From the NCBI GenBank assembly GCA_003693705.1, contig RBZT01000423.1, positions 116,452 through 180,451 of the forward strand: a DNA stretch of 64,000 nt, in the 5' to 3' direction. A program made the position numbers and the translations under genes. Below, piece by piece: positions 48,936 to 61,601 of this stretch. The notes under the pieces were generated by a model that saw only the letters and a program-made list of their open reading frames with translations, was not told the origin of the DNA and did not search any database. Source of the DNA: Polymyxa betae. Lineage: Eukaryota; Endomyxa; Phytomyxea; Plasmodiophorida; Plasmodiophoridae. The stretch's first letter is position 1, and each line of letters begins with the position of its first letter.

Positions 48936-51900
48936 TTATATAGGTAATTGGCGAGAAAGCGGCATCACGTTTGTGTCGTACAGCTTCACAAACAAATGAT
49001 GGAGTGACATTCGAACAACTTTGTCTTTGCACATAACTAAGTCTATCAGAATAGAGCATAGCCGATCGAAAATTGATTGCGAAATTGTGGACGATCGAAT
49101 TTCTGCAAATTCTTTAAACACTAAAAACGCAACAGGCAGGTTCCAATACGTACTGGAATGCTCATCCAAGAGTCGACAGATTAGCTCCCTTTCCGAGTCA
49201 TACTCCTTTTGAAGAATTATAAGCTCAAAAAAAAACAAAGCAGAACCCCTTACAGATCTTGATTGATCGGAAAGAATGAAATGCTTGATCAGGTAGTTTG
49301 TAATATTGTTGAAGATATCAATGCCATACCTAACAATGTCGTCTTCGTCACGCTCTGAGGAAAAATCAAAGCATTAAAATATGGGTATGCGTTTTTGCAA
49401 AAACCATACTGATCATGGATAATGAAAGCGATATATGCAATCTGGCACAAACGCATGAATCGCATGCAAGATCGTAAGAAGACGTCCATTGCAAGACCAA
49501 GTCGAGGCAAGATCCAATCTAATGATTGTAGGTAAAGTTTAGCCAACAAAAAACGCTGATTACGATTAAGAAATGACAGCAGGCCCAGGACGAACTAAAC
49601 AGTGATACAGAGGATTCTGTCATCTCCATCATCAGGACCAGAACAGCAGCTTTGGTCAATAGCTCAGAAGACTGAGCTCGCGATCCTTTCACATTGGTTT
49701 CAACAACCGGTTGCAAAACTTCTGAAATTGAAATAAGACAATGTAAAGCATATTTTCTGAAGAGCTGTTAACCTATCTTAGTGCAATGATCCTCCATTAT
49801 ATTGCAAATGCAGCGAATTGACTGCAAAAAATTCAGCCTGACAGCCCACATTTTCGTCAGAATACCTCAGTCCAATGATCAGCCGAGAATGACTTGGCAT
49901 TGTGTTTGAGTAAGACAACCAAACAGTCGATGCCAATCTGACCGAAACTTGTATTATGGCGTCGAGTACCGGCCATGATAACATTCCTCAGTAGTGCCAA
50001 AACCTGGATCGTCAGCTTATTATTCAAAGCCCGATCGATAGCTGTAATTACCTGTGGTAAGAGGAAGTGAACCAAGTTGAAGTAATCGTTAAAGATCTCG
50101 ACTACAGCAGAAAGAGCCGCTAAACAGCTAGTTGAGAACCAAATGATCAGGAAATCCTCATCTGATTCTACACAGCCTATGAATATCAGACGATAAAACA
50201 ACCTATCCGCCAACCTTGATTTGGCTCAGTTAAACTGCTGTTCTTAGGAGTGACATCATGAACGGTTCTTGTAACATCAGCGAACAGTGGCATCATGACC
50301 ACACTAAACAAAAGTCGCCAGGTTTGCTGAGAGAAATCGGCACCATGTTTCCGAAGAACCTGTGGAAGCAGTCAGACTTCTGTTGTTGCAAGCGAAGGAT
50401 TTTGAATCAGCGCCCACCCTTTGTAATACTGTTAGTGCCCGAGTCCTTACAGTTAGTCGTACATCCCCAACCGCCTTGGAAAGTCCAGTTAAAGCAAGCA
50501 GCCAAACACCAGCGTTGGACTGAATAGGTTCAGCAGAACTAAAAGATGGACTGCGCTGAGCATGGTTCTCGCTAATAAGAGATCAGTTATGCAGCGAACG
50601 CGCGATGAGAAAAATTACTCTGCGGTCGTTGCAAGATCTGAATGCTCTTCGGGTTGTGACAAAGAGAGTTGGTGCAAATGCCCAGCAACGACCTCCAGTA
50701 ACCCGACAGCCTCCAGAGTCAGGTCAGTATGTCTACAATTGCAGTTAGGAACGATGTTATAGATGCCTTCGTTAACCGACTTTGATTCAACGAAAGCTAT
50801 GAGACACTGCACAACTTCAATCGAAGTGTCCGTTTGGCCGCCTTTCATGATGACATCGCAATGTTCAATGAGTAAACGTGATGCAGTTTGTAAAGTTAAT
50901 GTAGCAGCAGCCAACGAGTTATCGTGGGCAGATTCTTCAAACACGCTCCAGACAATCCTCCAACCGCTCTTCACATTGTCGACTCGTGCCAATACTAATC
51001 TTGAAAGGCACTGAACTATAAATTCACGAATTTCACTAGATCGAGTCCATCTAAATTGAAACTTAGCCTTAAGAGCGCAAACGCAGGATGACAGACCTCA
51101 TGATTGCATCAAAAGGTTTAAGAAATTGGACTTGAAATTCATATTTTGAAAGCTCGTCTTTTTCAAGAAATTTATTCGCGAGCTGTCGAAGAGAGTCTAT
51201 CGCATAAATTGCAACATTCAAATTGGGATGCTGTCCCGCTTTTGTCAAATGAGAAGCGATCGGGGTCCAAATGCGCGACCTGATCAATATTATTAGATCA
51301 AGTCAAATTATGAATCATTCGCTTACCAAACCAAACGAATGCGATCCATATTGTAGTATGTAATCTCAACCAGCTTTTGGAGAGAGAAAATTCGAGCGTT
51401 GGTGAGTTCATTAACTGAGACCGAACAGAGCTGATCCACAAAATGGATAATGCCCTCAGCATTCAGAGACGATGACCGGGCAAATATTCGATCAACGACT
51501 GAGGTTTCAATCGAAGACATCAGCGATACAGAGTTGGCTGCATCCGCTGCTGTTGTTTTAGGTACATTCGCTTCGAAAAATTGAGCATCAGGCTGAGCGC
51601 CAGTACTGAGCAACAAGCAACTTAACGATGACAGAGAATAAGAAAACGAATATTACCCAATCAAATGTAGCCTGTCTAACTCTGATACACATCGCAGTAT
51701 AACGCCCCATGATTCTTTGATATAATTACCCTCTCTAAGGGCAACATCCTTGAGCAAAACGCGAATCGCTTCGATGTTCTTTGCTTGCATCATAGACGAC
51801 GTAGTAACTCCAGCTCCTCCAAGCAGAGTATGTGTGGCTAATGAATTTATGAAGGCAATTCGAGCGGTCTCCATATTGAACCGAGACGCTAGTAATATAC

Positions 51901-54864
51901 ATTGCCTATACAGATCCAAGCAGAGGCGAATTGTCTCGGGATTAACGTGATCGCCCTGTAAAAAGACTTAAGATATATAGTCCTACAAAACAATCATCGA
52001 TTTACCTGCATGTGCATGCTGCACATAACTAAAACAGCACCCCATAACGAATTGAACATTGGCTGAACAATCGTGGTGTCTTCGGCAGATGACTGTAGAT
52101 AGCAGCTGTTACTATTGGGCAGCTGGGCGTTGTTCAGAAGTGCGGTCGTGATGGCCATCATTCGATCAACATCTTTGTTATAGTATTCTTGACGCTTGGA
52201 AGCGGATTGTACAACAGAACTAGAGCTGTAAACGAGTGAGCTCAATCGGAGCTCTACAGACACAGTTATCGTTACCTTTCGTTCATCTTAATTTCATCGT
52301 TAACAATTCGGTCGTAAATTTCTGAAAGAAATTCTTTTGGTAGATCTTGACCGTCATTTATGCCTCTGTTGTTACTTATGAATTGTTCTTTCGTCATACG
52401 ATCCCTGGAGAAGCGTTAAAACAAAGTTATTTCCTTTAAGAATTCATGGCAAACTTGTGCTTTAACAGTGGATTATGGGCATCCGTATTCAGCATGATAA
52501 TTGCATAAGAAAGAACATAGGCAACGTCAGCTGTTGCAAATACGCCAGCATTGCAAAGGCAGAAGCGTTCCGCGAACTTCTCCATCATCCTGTCAATGAC
52601 TTGAGATTCTCCTAGAAAGAAAATCAATCACTTTCCCGAAGTCGGCGAGGAGAAATACCCGGCAAACGAAATCCGGCAAGAAATTTTCGGAGAGCAGCAT
52701 CGACCTGAAGTTCTTCAAACGACATCAAGTCGACATAGGCGTACATGACTTCACGATTGAACGGCTGATGCCCACCCATAAATTCGCCAATAGCCTAAAC
52801 CAATAGGTTTGCAATGTAACTTGAGAAAAGCTCGAGCTCATGACCTGTTTATCGAGCCCTTTTGTGTTCATCAAAAACTTAGCGACTTCTTGGGCCGAAC
52901 TCCCGTCAACGATTCCCTTTTCGTGCAGGTATGCAATGCCGTGTTTCGGCTTCTGATTGAATTTATGTATTCCCGCCTGCAAATCAGCAGCAACCAGACG
53001 CTTTCTTTCAAATTTTACTGAGACAACATCCCAGGCACCGGCGCTCAGATTTTTGGGACTATTGGCTCTCGAAACTTTTAGAGTATTATCGCTGGAATTG
53101 GTAACTGGCTCTGATCCAGCAGCTGATTGCTCATGAAACCGGACCAACGAGGTCACCAATTCATCTGTGCACTGCAGCGATTCGAAACGAACTTCTGGCG
53201 AGCAGTGTAGACCGTTCGTGGTTTCTAGAACCTGCCCAGAAGTCATTTATGTCCAACAGTATCCAAATTATTGGTCATACCTTGCAAATATGCTCGTAAA
53301 CATTCATAGTCTGGCCAGACGCGACATCACCGGAATCACAATCGTAATTCAAGAAAATGTCGACTATGGTTCGTTTCTCGCTGCAAACCGATTTCCGGAG
53401 AGTTCGCAAGATGGCGATCTTGTGGGCATCCGAGGAGTTCGGGCTCTCAGCAACACCCAAAAACACAGTATCAAGAAGCACGCCAATTTCGGTTTTTAAA
53501 ACGGCTTTGAATTCGGTAATCTAGCCTCAAGATAAATGCAGGGAATTTTTCAGGATTGCAAAATGGAATACCTGCATCATTGATGCAAATAAATCGAGAG
53601 TTAGTTGCAAAACGAAATGCGAGTGCGACACACCGTTTTTTAACAGTGAAGGTATCAGAAGTTTCTTAACACCAGTTATAAAGCGGCCGGAATTTCTGAA
53701 AAACGGTCCACAATGCTGCACAATTTCGTTAAGTAAAACGAGAGAGAACATTTTCGATTTCAGAGACAAATCGTCCTCGTCACTCGGTAACGGTTTAACA
53801 GAGAGCTTGCAAAGAGACTGAAACAAGGCGAGAGCGTCCTTTTGCAGCGCCAATGCATTCCTTCTCAAAGTCGAAATGTCTGCGCTGGTCTCACTGCTGT
53901 TGATGCTGAGATCACTGACTTTTGTCGAACGAGAACCATTGAAGATCCTCGATTCGGGTGCGACTTCGATGCTTAGTTTCTCGACAATATCGATTAGTTC
54001 GCCAATGACACAACGAATAATATCGGATTCGTCAGAAACCGAGCTGCTTTCAAAAGCATCATCATTGCCACTCGAGCCCTCATCAATCTTCGAGTACTCT
54101 TCGTCTTTTTCCTGCATCTTATCAATGGGGCAGGTTACGAACTTTTTCGAGGCCTCTTCCATCCGACCGAAAATGGACATTAAAATTTCAGATAAAGCAC
54201 TATGAGCTAATTTCCTCCTGGGACAAAGCGGTGCTGCAGACGCCCCTCCATATAAATAAATCTGATAGCAGGCTCGCACCGCCATCATAAGTGTTTGGCC
54301 GTGTACACAGCATGCGTGGTTTGTTATGGCAGTTCTAAGAACGATAACGACCTGCATCTGAACAGTTTCCTCGGTCGTTTCTCTTCCAGCCTATGTTGAC
54401 GTTGAATATTATCATCCTTTAACAGTCGCGTTTGTATAACCTGAGCTATAACAGAAACAGCATTATCAAACGCAGGGTCCGAGCTTATATTGCTGGTTAA
54501 GAATCTATACAGTTTTAGTGTGAAGCTATCGCTGTATGAAGTTCCCGTACGAATGCGAAAACAAGCGCTCTAGGCCTTGAAGCGATAGAATTTGTTGTTT
54601 GGTTGATTGGGGCGATTCCAGCAGCGAGATGGCCGGATGAATAGCAGCCAGGAAAATCGTTTTATTCAACGTGCCGCCAGCTTCAACAAAGCTTTTGGCA
54701 GCTGCATCGCAGAGCTCTTTTATGGAAGCCTAAACTCATTTCATTACGAGTTTTTTGAGTCTGCATCCACGGACCTGTTTTCGAGTGCAAGTCGAGGCCA
54801 TACGCTCATAGAGCGTGTGCAATGGGAGTGGCTCGCCCGATGAACTAGCATCGCCCAAGAGCAT
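48936..54864 (-). CDS. ARFGEF: brefeldin A-inhibited ARF guanine-nucleotide exchange factor (BIG1/2)
   Basis: A long multi-exon gene, about 20 exons with short introns. The start [20 protein letters not shown] is spliced through a 45-bp intron to [15 protein letters not shown]. The DCB region ([17 protein letters not shown]) and HUS region ([18 protein letters not shown]) follow. The Sec7 domain reads [38 protein letters not shown] and [20 protein letters not shown] with [11 protein letters not shown]. The HDS regions are clear ([39 protein letters not shown]). The protein activates ARF1/3 at the trans-Golgi network and endosomes. The Sec7 core is intact. The start codon is chosen because it opens directly on family sequence. 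Confidence 0.92.
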
Positions 54865-55496
54865 CTGACCTAGCTCGGCTGGTCAGCGATACTGCATGAG
54901 AACGTCAAAGACCAGAAATCAAAATGTAGAACCGACGAGGTGGGACCGATAGGCGCTCCAGAGCTAGAACTTGGGGCGGCGCAGCCTCAATGTTACGTTA
55001 CCCTGCTTTGTTTGAATGAGATCAATAGCGTCGCTGACGACGTCGCTTTCTATTCAATGTATCACATCGTTTGCCATTGCCATTATAGTTCTTACCTTAG
55101 AATTGCTTTCTCTGTAGCTTCCGGCTGCCGTCGTTAGAAAGCAAGATTCTCAGACACAGATACCATCGTTTGCCACAATTTGAGCTTTTTGCGAAATCAA
55201 GAATTGGTTGCAGATGGCGAGTTTTTCCCAGAGACAAGCCTGAAGATGATTCGAGATCGAAAATGCTTCCACTGAAGCTAATTCTCGAATCATTGCTTTT
55301 ATTATTTGGTTTGATAAACGCACGCAGTAAGCAATATGCAGCTATCACACCATAGTTTCCTTTGCTGTCTAATTAGATCTGCTTTCTGCAGTTGTGGCTT
55401 TCTCTGACATCATCTTACAGCACTTTTGCATGACGACTACGAATTATCAGTCAATCGCAGTCCGTTAAAATAGTTATCGGTCAATTTATTGCGTAA
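54865..55496. other. divergent intergenic region, ARFGEF and CHMP6
   Basis: About 630 bp between two divergent start codons. Short open frames on both strands have no family support. It probably carries both promoters. Confidence 0.5.
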
Positions 55497-56274
55497 ATGG
55501 GAGCAATATTCGGAAAGAAAAAGTCAGGTTCCCGTCAGAATGCCGCTTTCAGCAGCCGCGATCGTGCTGTCTACGAACTCAAAGTACAGCGTGATCGACT
55601 GAAGAAATACATCGCCAACAATGATGTCTTGATCGAGCGCGAAGTGGCCATTGCCAGGCAGTTATTGAGCCAAGGAAAGAAAGAGAGAGCCCGACTGGTC
55701 ATCAGGAAAAAGAAGTACCTCATTTAAAGCGAAACAATTCACAACATTGCTCACCACTTTTTTGTGTAGATTTCTGGAATCTACTATAGAGAAGGCGATG
55801 GCAAAAATCGCCAATGTCGAAGAACTCGTTAATTCAATCCAGTTCGCAGAGATGTCTGCACAAGTTTTTGCTGCTTTGAAAGATGGTTCTGAAACTCTGC
55901 AGCAGATTAATGCCCAAATGGTATTTTTAAGTTTTTAACACCTTTTATTATTTGTCTGCTGCAATGGATGCTCTCTATTTTCCACTAGCATTTGCTAAAT
56001 GTCACATTAGGATATTGACGAGGTTGCCAAATTGATGGACGACACAGCCGAAGCCATCAGCTATCAAGAAGAGATTTCGAACTTGTTAGGCACCCAGCTC
56101 AGTACTGACGACAATCTCGCAGCTGAGCAGGAACTCGAACGTATTGAAATGGAAGAGGCTGCTAAGCTCGAACTGCCTTCAGTTCCAACCAAATTGACAG
56201 AGGCTTTGGAGACAGAATCTATCGAGCATGTCGAAGAAACAGAGGAAAGAGAAAGGGAGGTTATGGTGCAATAG
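55497..56274 (+). CDS. CHMP6: ESCRT-III subunit CHMP6 (Vps20)
   Basis: Three exons join in phase. The start MGAIFGKKKSG offers an N-myristoylation glycine. The basic helix (VYELKVQRDRLKKYIANNDV), EREVAIARQLLSQGKKERAR and FLESTIEKAMAKIANVEELV follow. The acidic C-terminal half carries DIDEVAKLMDDTAEAISYQE and a MIM-like segment (ELPSVPTKL). CHMP6 links ESCRT-II to CHMP4 and starts ESCRT-III assembly on endosomes. Length is close to the usual 200 residues. Confidence 0.92.
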
Positions 56275-56530
56275 CTGATCATGAAAATTTGGTCTGTAAA
56301 CTATCAGTTTAAAGTCTGTGTTACGATTCAATTACGAAAAGCTCTCTCATCAATGTTCATCTAAACATAAACTGAATTATGTCAATTCTATGAGATCAGT
56401 GATGTTCGTCTGAGCCCTTGATAGGTTTACACACATACAGCGTACCAAAGTATATACAAACAGTGTAAGTTATCAAATACTACGAACATCTGGTGTTTGA
56501 AGCTTCCTTCCGAATAATGAACTTGCTAAA

Positions 56531-57541
56531 ATGCAGCAACATGAAAGTTTGCGGTCTGCTGATTGTACATATCGAAATCGCAGCTCAAAAATCGCAAGCG
56601 TGCCCTCTAAATTTCGATCGAAAGATCTCATGGGTGGCGATGGGACTCTTGTCGAGCGTATTTATAAATACCTGGAGACCAGCGCTGCTGAGAAATGGCG
56701 TCAAGAATGCCGCCCAGATCGGGTACCAAGAGATTCCAATGCATATTGCTCGCCATTAAGAAGTCCTCGGCATCGGCGCTTGCACGCCGCCAGACCTTGC
56801 TCTGGCATAATGGACTCTTTACCACCAATTGGGTTCAGGCTGACTCATGAAGTCATCAAACCATCAATTCATGGCCTTCAAGAAGCTGTTGAGCATCATT
56901 GCTCAAACCATCGTCAAGGGTACCTAGCATATATCCCATCCACATGGGACGGCATGACGCTCAACGAACCAAGATTCGTGAAGTATGACGCCGAGCCGCA
57001 GACTATTAAAGAACGTGAAAGTCTTGAAAGGAGGCAGGTGGAGGCGTTCGCCTATATGAAACAGGAGCTGTATAAGATGAGGCAGCCCTTAAGCCCTCAA
57101 GACCACGGATCGCAGACAGAGAGATTCCATCGCAAGATGAAACCTGAATATGATCTTCGGTTGCCACCAGCTGTACATAGCAGATCTTTCCCTTCAAGCG
57201 GCTCAGGTAGAGACAATTTTGGGAAAGTGTTTCTCGTCTGGAATCCGAATTCCTTTATGCTTGATATGTTGCTGAGTGATTGTATCTAGGAGGAGATGAT
57301 CATTGGAGTGAGGCAGTTCTCGGGTCGGGAGAAGATCAACATCCGGGTCAACTCGAAAGGCGGCGAAACCGCGCTCAGCGACTTCGTGATTTGGAGACAC
57401 ATGGAAGGCCATTTAATATCGTCACCGGGACGTCAATAGACATTTACCGGCCACAATTCGATCCTGAACTGTTCGTTAAACGTCATTCATGCATTCACCC
57501 AAGCTTAATCGATTTCGGTTGGAAACACGGCTGGTGGAAGT
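56531..57541 (+). CDS. uncharacterised conserved-looking protein
   Basis: Two exons join in phase across an intron of about 80 bp (from GTAGAG near 57208 to TATCTAG near 57289), giving about 310 residues. The first exon is polar with a helix at LVERIYKYLETSAAEKWRQE. The C terminus has LRDLETHGRPFNIVTGTSID followed by aromatic FGWKHGWWK at the stop. That last block looks like a conserved module. I do not recognise the family. Confidence 0.6.
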
Positions 57542-57702
57542 GATTTCTGAGCAATCTTCACAATAAAATTTTTATGCTGGATTGTTGATAAAATTGCACA
57601 TCTTTGAAAACCATTGTTATAAAGTTTCCATTTCGTTAAGAAGTTGCTTTGACGATTAACATTTATCACTTTTAATATTAAGATTTAGTGAATGATAGGT
57701 TA

Positions 57703-58097
57703 TCATCGATAGGGATGGAACGGGACATGCCTGCATACAGCAGGCCTGAGTGGATATGCTGGCGCTGGAACGATAACAGTCTTTGTCAGCTGTGGTGTAG
57801 GCGAAGGAATCTGCTGTGTCGTGCTCATATAGTCTATAAACCTGTATAGCTCCTCGATCAAATCCGTTGCAGATTTTAGCCTGGATTCCAACTCCAGAAC
57901 ATAGGCGCGCTTCCGCTCGCGACTCTCCTGGGCACTTAGTCGATTACGAATCAATCTAGGGATCCCACATCAGATCAGCAGGCAAGCGTTAGCGAAAGTC
58001 GAAACCGTTTCTGTCTTCTCGAATCTTCCAGTGATTTCTCAGAGTCGGAAGGCAGGGATTTCCTGTCGACGGCAGTTGACACGTTCTCGTTCGACAT
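57703..58097 (-). CDS. bZIP transcription factor with ATF6/CREB-like basic region
   Basis: Two exons are joined by an intron of about 50 bp. The spliced basic region reads RRQKRLIRNRLSAQESRERK with the N-x-x-S-A-x-x-S-R bZIP signature, followed by RAYVLELESRLKSATDLIEE, a short zipper. The N-terminal part is 30 acidic and Ser-rich residues from MSNENVSTAV. Total is about 115 residues. The YVLELESRLK continuation is closest to ATF6/CREB3 factors, but there is no membrane segment and the protein is far shorter. It may be a dimerisation partner or a truncated relative. Confidence 0.75.
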
Positions 58098-58237
58098 GTC
58101 GCGTGTCGTTGGGTTTTTGTTGTGACGAGCTGATCGATCATCGGGTGGTCGGGATTGCTAGAGCTGTTGGTGACGCTTCCAGGGACGAGCTTCAGCCTTT
58201 CAGGTGAGGGAGCCTAGGTGGCGGCGCCCCCAGCTTA

Positions 58238-58252
58238 GCGTCATAGTGACGC
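58238..58252. promoter_or_regulatory. palindromic bZIP-type half sites upstream of the bZIP gene
   Basis: GCGTCA and TGACGC arms separated by TAG form a symmetrical site 141 bp upstream of the bZIP start codon. CGTCACGTCG follows at about 58323-58332. TGACG is the core recognised by CREB/ATF proteins, so self-regulation is conceivable. Confidence 0.45.
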
Positions 58253-60125
58253 GGTAAAATCCAAACTTCACCAGTGGCTCCAGGGACGATGCAGTGTCAC
58301 TCTGCCATCAGTGCAACTGCAACGTCACGTCGTCGAGTTTGCCTATCGGGCTGCTTCTTTGTTGGAACTTGGAATCTTCAGCGTGGCCTCCTTTCCTCGT
58401 TTTTGTTTACCATTGGTTGTACAGTCGCTAATGGCAAGCGACCGTGAAGTACTATTTCAGAATCAAACAAAAATGCAGCTCGTTCCATCAGGCGATTACC
58501 TACAGGTTTGACGATTTCATCTGACTCACACCAACAAATCGACTATCAGTCATGTATGCTCCAAGAAAAAGTTTACCTGAAAAGCTAATATCCTAACAAG
58601 ATGGGATTAGTGATGCAAGCAGTGATTTGGAACATTAACCGGAGTCCTTCCAATGCTATGCAATTAGAATGAAAACGGAAATTGCGAAACAAATTGAAGG
58701 TCAAGTTGAAGCATATGAACTCTTCAATAGCACAAATAATTGTTTATGATTGTGACTTCAATAATCTTTGGAATGGGAGGGCTGAAGTCTTGTTCAAGAA
58801 AACTGCTGTGCGCCCATTTTAATGATGTTCTTTCTACCCCAGTTCGGGTTCGGTCTTCGTTGAGCAACTGCTACGAGGTATAAGAAATCTTTTGCCCTGT
58901 GGCTTCTTGCAGTTAATATCGGTTGGACGCCATTATGGTCATGGTAGGCTCCGTATGCCGGAAACAGGGTATTGATTTTGGTTATGTATCACCAAGGGCT
59001 CCCTTTTGCAAATTGCTACTATGAATTATACAATGATAGGGGGTTCATGTTTTGAAGTTATTTATTTTGATTGAAGATTGAGTGAAGGAATCACCCATCC
59101 AGGGAACGGCCATAAGCCGATTTTTATAGGAAGGATCGCAGAAGCGATGGGAGATGGCCTATAAGATAGGTTTGCACTCGCCGAAGCGTTAGAGTTAGCG
59201 AAATTCAACCCAGAGAAAACGAAAACATACAGAAGTAGGTAATTACCACATATCCTTATATCACAACCCCCCTAGCTTGCTTGTTTTTTTATCCTGTATC
59301 TTGATAGATCAGATGAGATATATCTACCGATTGAGAGTATCGGGTAGGATGAGGATAGCGAAGTGATGGTATGAGCCCACTAAATTATACGACTCTAACC
59401 ATAGGAGCTATCATAACAGCAGAATACAAGAACAGGAAAAATCAAAGCAAAGAGGAGAGACAAGATAGGAGTAGTTGATTCAAGACGGCGTTACCCCAGT
59501 TCGGTCAATTCTGTGCTATTCTAACGGTTACCGAATGAGAAGAACATGGTACCGGTCCCGTTACGAAGGGAGCGCCTCCTGTGGCTGCGATTCTGGCAAA
59601 TGAGACATTATGGCGATGAGGATGATGAGACATGAGAAGGCGATGACTGGAGAATCAGCTGCTTCAATAACCCCTAACAAAACGTAGAGTCCCATGACAT
59701 CATCTCATTCTCAAACTTAGACGACAATGCTAACCACACGGGATGCGGAGCGCCAAAAAAGAGACAGAACGTCTTGCCGTAAAAGGTCAAACAAATGCGC
59801 GACAAAGATGCCATTACAACGGAGAAGAAAGAGCATGACGAGGTGTTCAACGGCAACAATCATTCCATCATCAGACCAGCAACCCAGTCCAGTTCATTCT
59901 AAAACACTGAGACATCAACCGAGTTTTCCCATGTTGGCCCATAAAAAATCAGCACCATAGGAACGAACTAATGCCATGCCAATAATACTACGGTAGTTAA
60001 CACCTAGCTGCTTTCCTGTTGTATCAGCTCATTCATCAAAACCTCAAACACCCAAGTAGGAGACTAAATAGGGTGATGATATTCATTAGAAGATGGAGAT
60101 TTAACTGAAATCAAGGCATGTTAAG

Positions 60126-60347
60126 TTAAAAATCTATGAACTTATGAATGATGACTATTACTATCGCGGGCGATCGGATTTGCTGCAGCAGCTCGTTCAC
60201 CTGTTTGCCATAATCGGCTTTTTCGATGAGACCAGCGAGTAAAAGAGCCTTCAGAGCGTCAAGCCTATCCCGGCGAGCATCTCGAGATTTTCTCTCGAGA
60301 ATCCCCAGCTTTTCTCGAACGATTCTGAAGCGACGCTTTTCTTTCAA
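60126..60347 (-). CDS. possible small charged protein, SHOCT-like
   Basis: The 73-residue frame starts MKEKRRFRIVREKLGILERK and is highly charged and helical. The stretch DRLDALKALLLAGLIEKADY followed by GKQVNELL matches the general form of the short C-terminal SHOCT domain (helix, G-x-I, acidic, helix). There are no neighbours or splice signals that settle whether it is expressed. It could also be a fragment of an older element. Confidence 0.35.
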   Translation of the reverse strand: MKEKRRFRIVREKLGILERKSRDARRDRLDALKALLLAGLIEKADYGKQVNELLQQIRSPAIVIVIIHKFIDF

Positions 60348-61601
60348 TTTTAACTGGTTAGTAGGAGTAACGTGATATAGACGTTCCCCACTAACCTCTC
60401 ATGCGAACTCCGTATTCTTTTCTGTTTACAAATACAACATCAGAGTCTTTTTGTCTCTCTCAACTAGAGTTGTTTTCGCCTTCTCTCCATTAGTCTCTCC
60501 TCTCTCTCTTTGTCTGTCTATCTAGTTCGTCTTCCGACGCCCTGGTCGTCCTAAACGTTCCAAGCTTTTCCTCGAACGTCTCGGCATTTCCCGATCGATA
60601 GCCACATAATATCGGGCATGATTATTCTTATTATGAGCACGAACGCGTTTCCAGCACGGCGAAAAATACCATCGCTCCAGTCAGACCAGCAATCGCGAAC
60701 GCTGGATAACGAGTGTAAAGTATCTGAAGAAAACATAAAATTGATGAACCTACTGAAATTGCCGTCCGGGCCTGGCAGGTCGTTGAGCATCTGTACTTTC
60801 ATAGGCACTGGAGGCATTAAAGGTGCATTGTTCGAATTCGCGAATTATGTCGAAAAGTTAGAGAAAGAGAGAAAGGGAGAGAGGAGAAGTGTGTTAGTCG
60901 AGTAGCGACCGAAAAAGGGCTCCGATCGGGTGCGGGAACTAACCGAAGAACCCGGGTTGGGTTCCCGTAGAGGGGAAGGTTAGGTACCCGCCCCGGTTTT
61001 TCTCCCATTTCTCAATCTCGTCAAAAGCATTATTTCAATGGTCATGGTCTGATTTGTATCATGTTGCTCTTCATGTTTTTGTATCTTTTTTAGCATCTTC
61101 CAGTTCCTTCCGCAATTTTTCGATCTCTTTATGTGCGTCTTCTAAATCCTTCTTAGAGCAACCACAGCGGTTGCTTGATTTCTGTGCGTGATTTCTGTGC
61201 AATCACGCAGCAATAGCGCACATGTGTAACGTCCGTTGACGTTATTTTATAATTTTTCTTTAGATTTTATCTTTTGTATTGTTATCAGCACGACCTACGT
61301 CGTCGCTGGACATAGCACACTTACGCGCTTTTTGCGCATTACCTTAACTAACATACCTTAACTAAAAACTAACATATATACATACACACACACTATTTTG
61401 ATCCTTTAGATCGTGTGTCGACGTTGGTAGAGGGATCTGAGATCTCATCCCTGAGCTGTAGAGCTCTCTAAATTACCACATTGGCCAATTGGCGTCACAC
61501 TACCTTGACGTCTCGCTTCACCCTTTCAAATTCATCTTCGATTTGTGAGTTATCACAATCGTATATCTTGTTGTTTTATTTATATCTTTTTCTGCGCTAT
61601 T

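Larger units (their letters stand above)
58098..61224. other. long intergenic region of about 3.1 kb
   Basis: No well-supported gene. The left end holds candidate bZIP sites (58238-58252, 58321-58335). A minus-strand frame at 60126-60347 encodes a charged helix with a SHOCT-like motif (LDALKALLLAGLIEKADYGK). Pyrimidine runs of CTCTC type lie at 60475-60525. A GC-rich hairpin at 60933-60967 is followed by TTTTT. No tRNA, 5S or snRNA signature was found. Confidence 0.5.

Noticed and set aside
57729-57745. Classical IRE1 splice site in the bZIP mRNA
   Set aside because: The loop does not match the CNGCNGN consensus and no second loop was found at a fitting distance.
59727-59960. Plus-strand frame rich in Arg, Ser and Pro
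   Set aside because: Low-complexity composition and no supporting signal.
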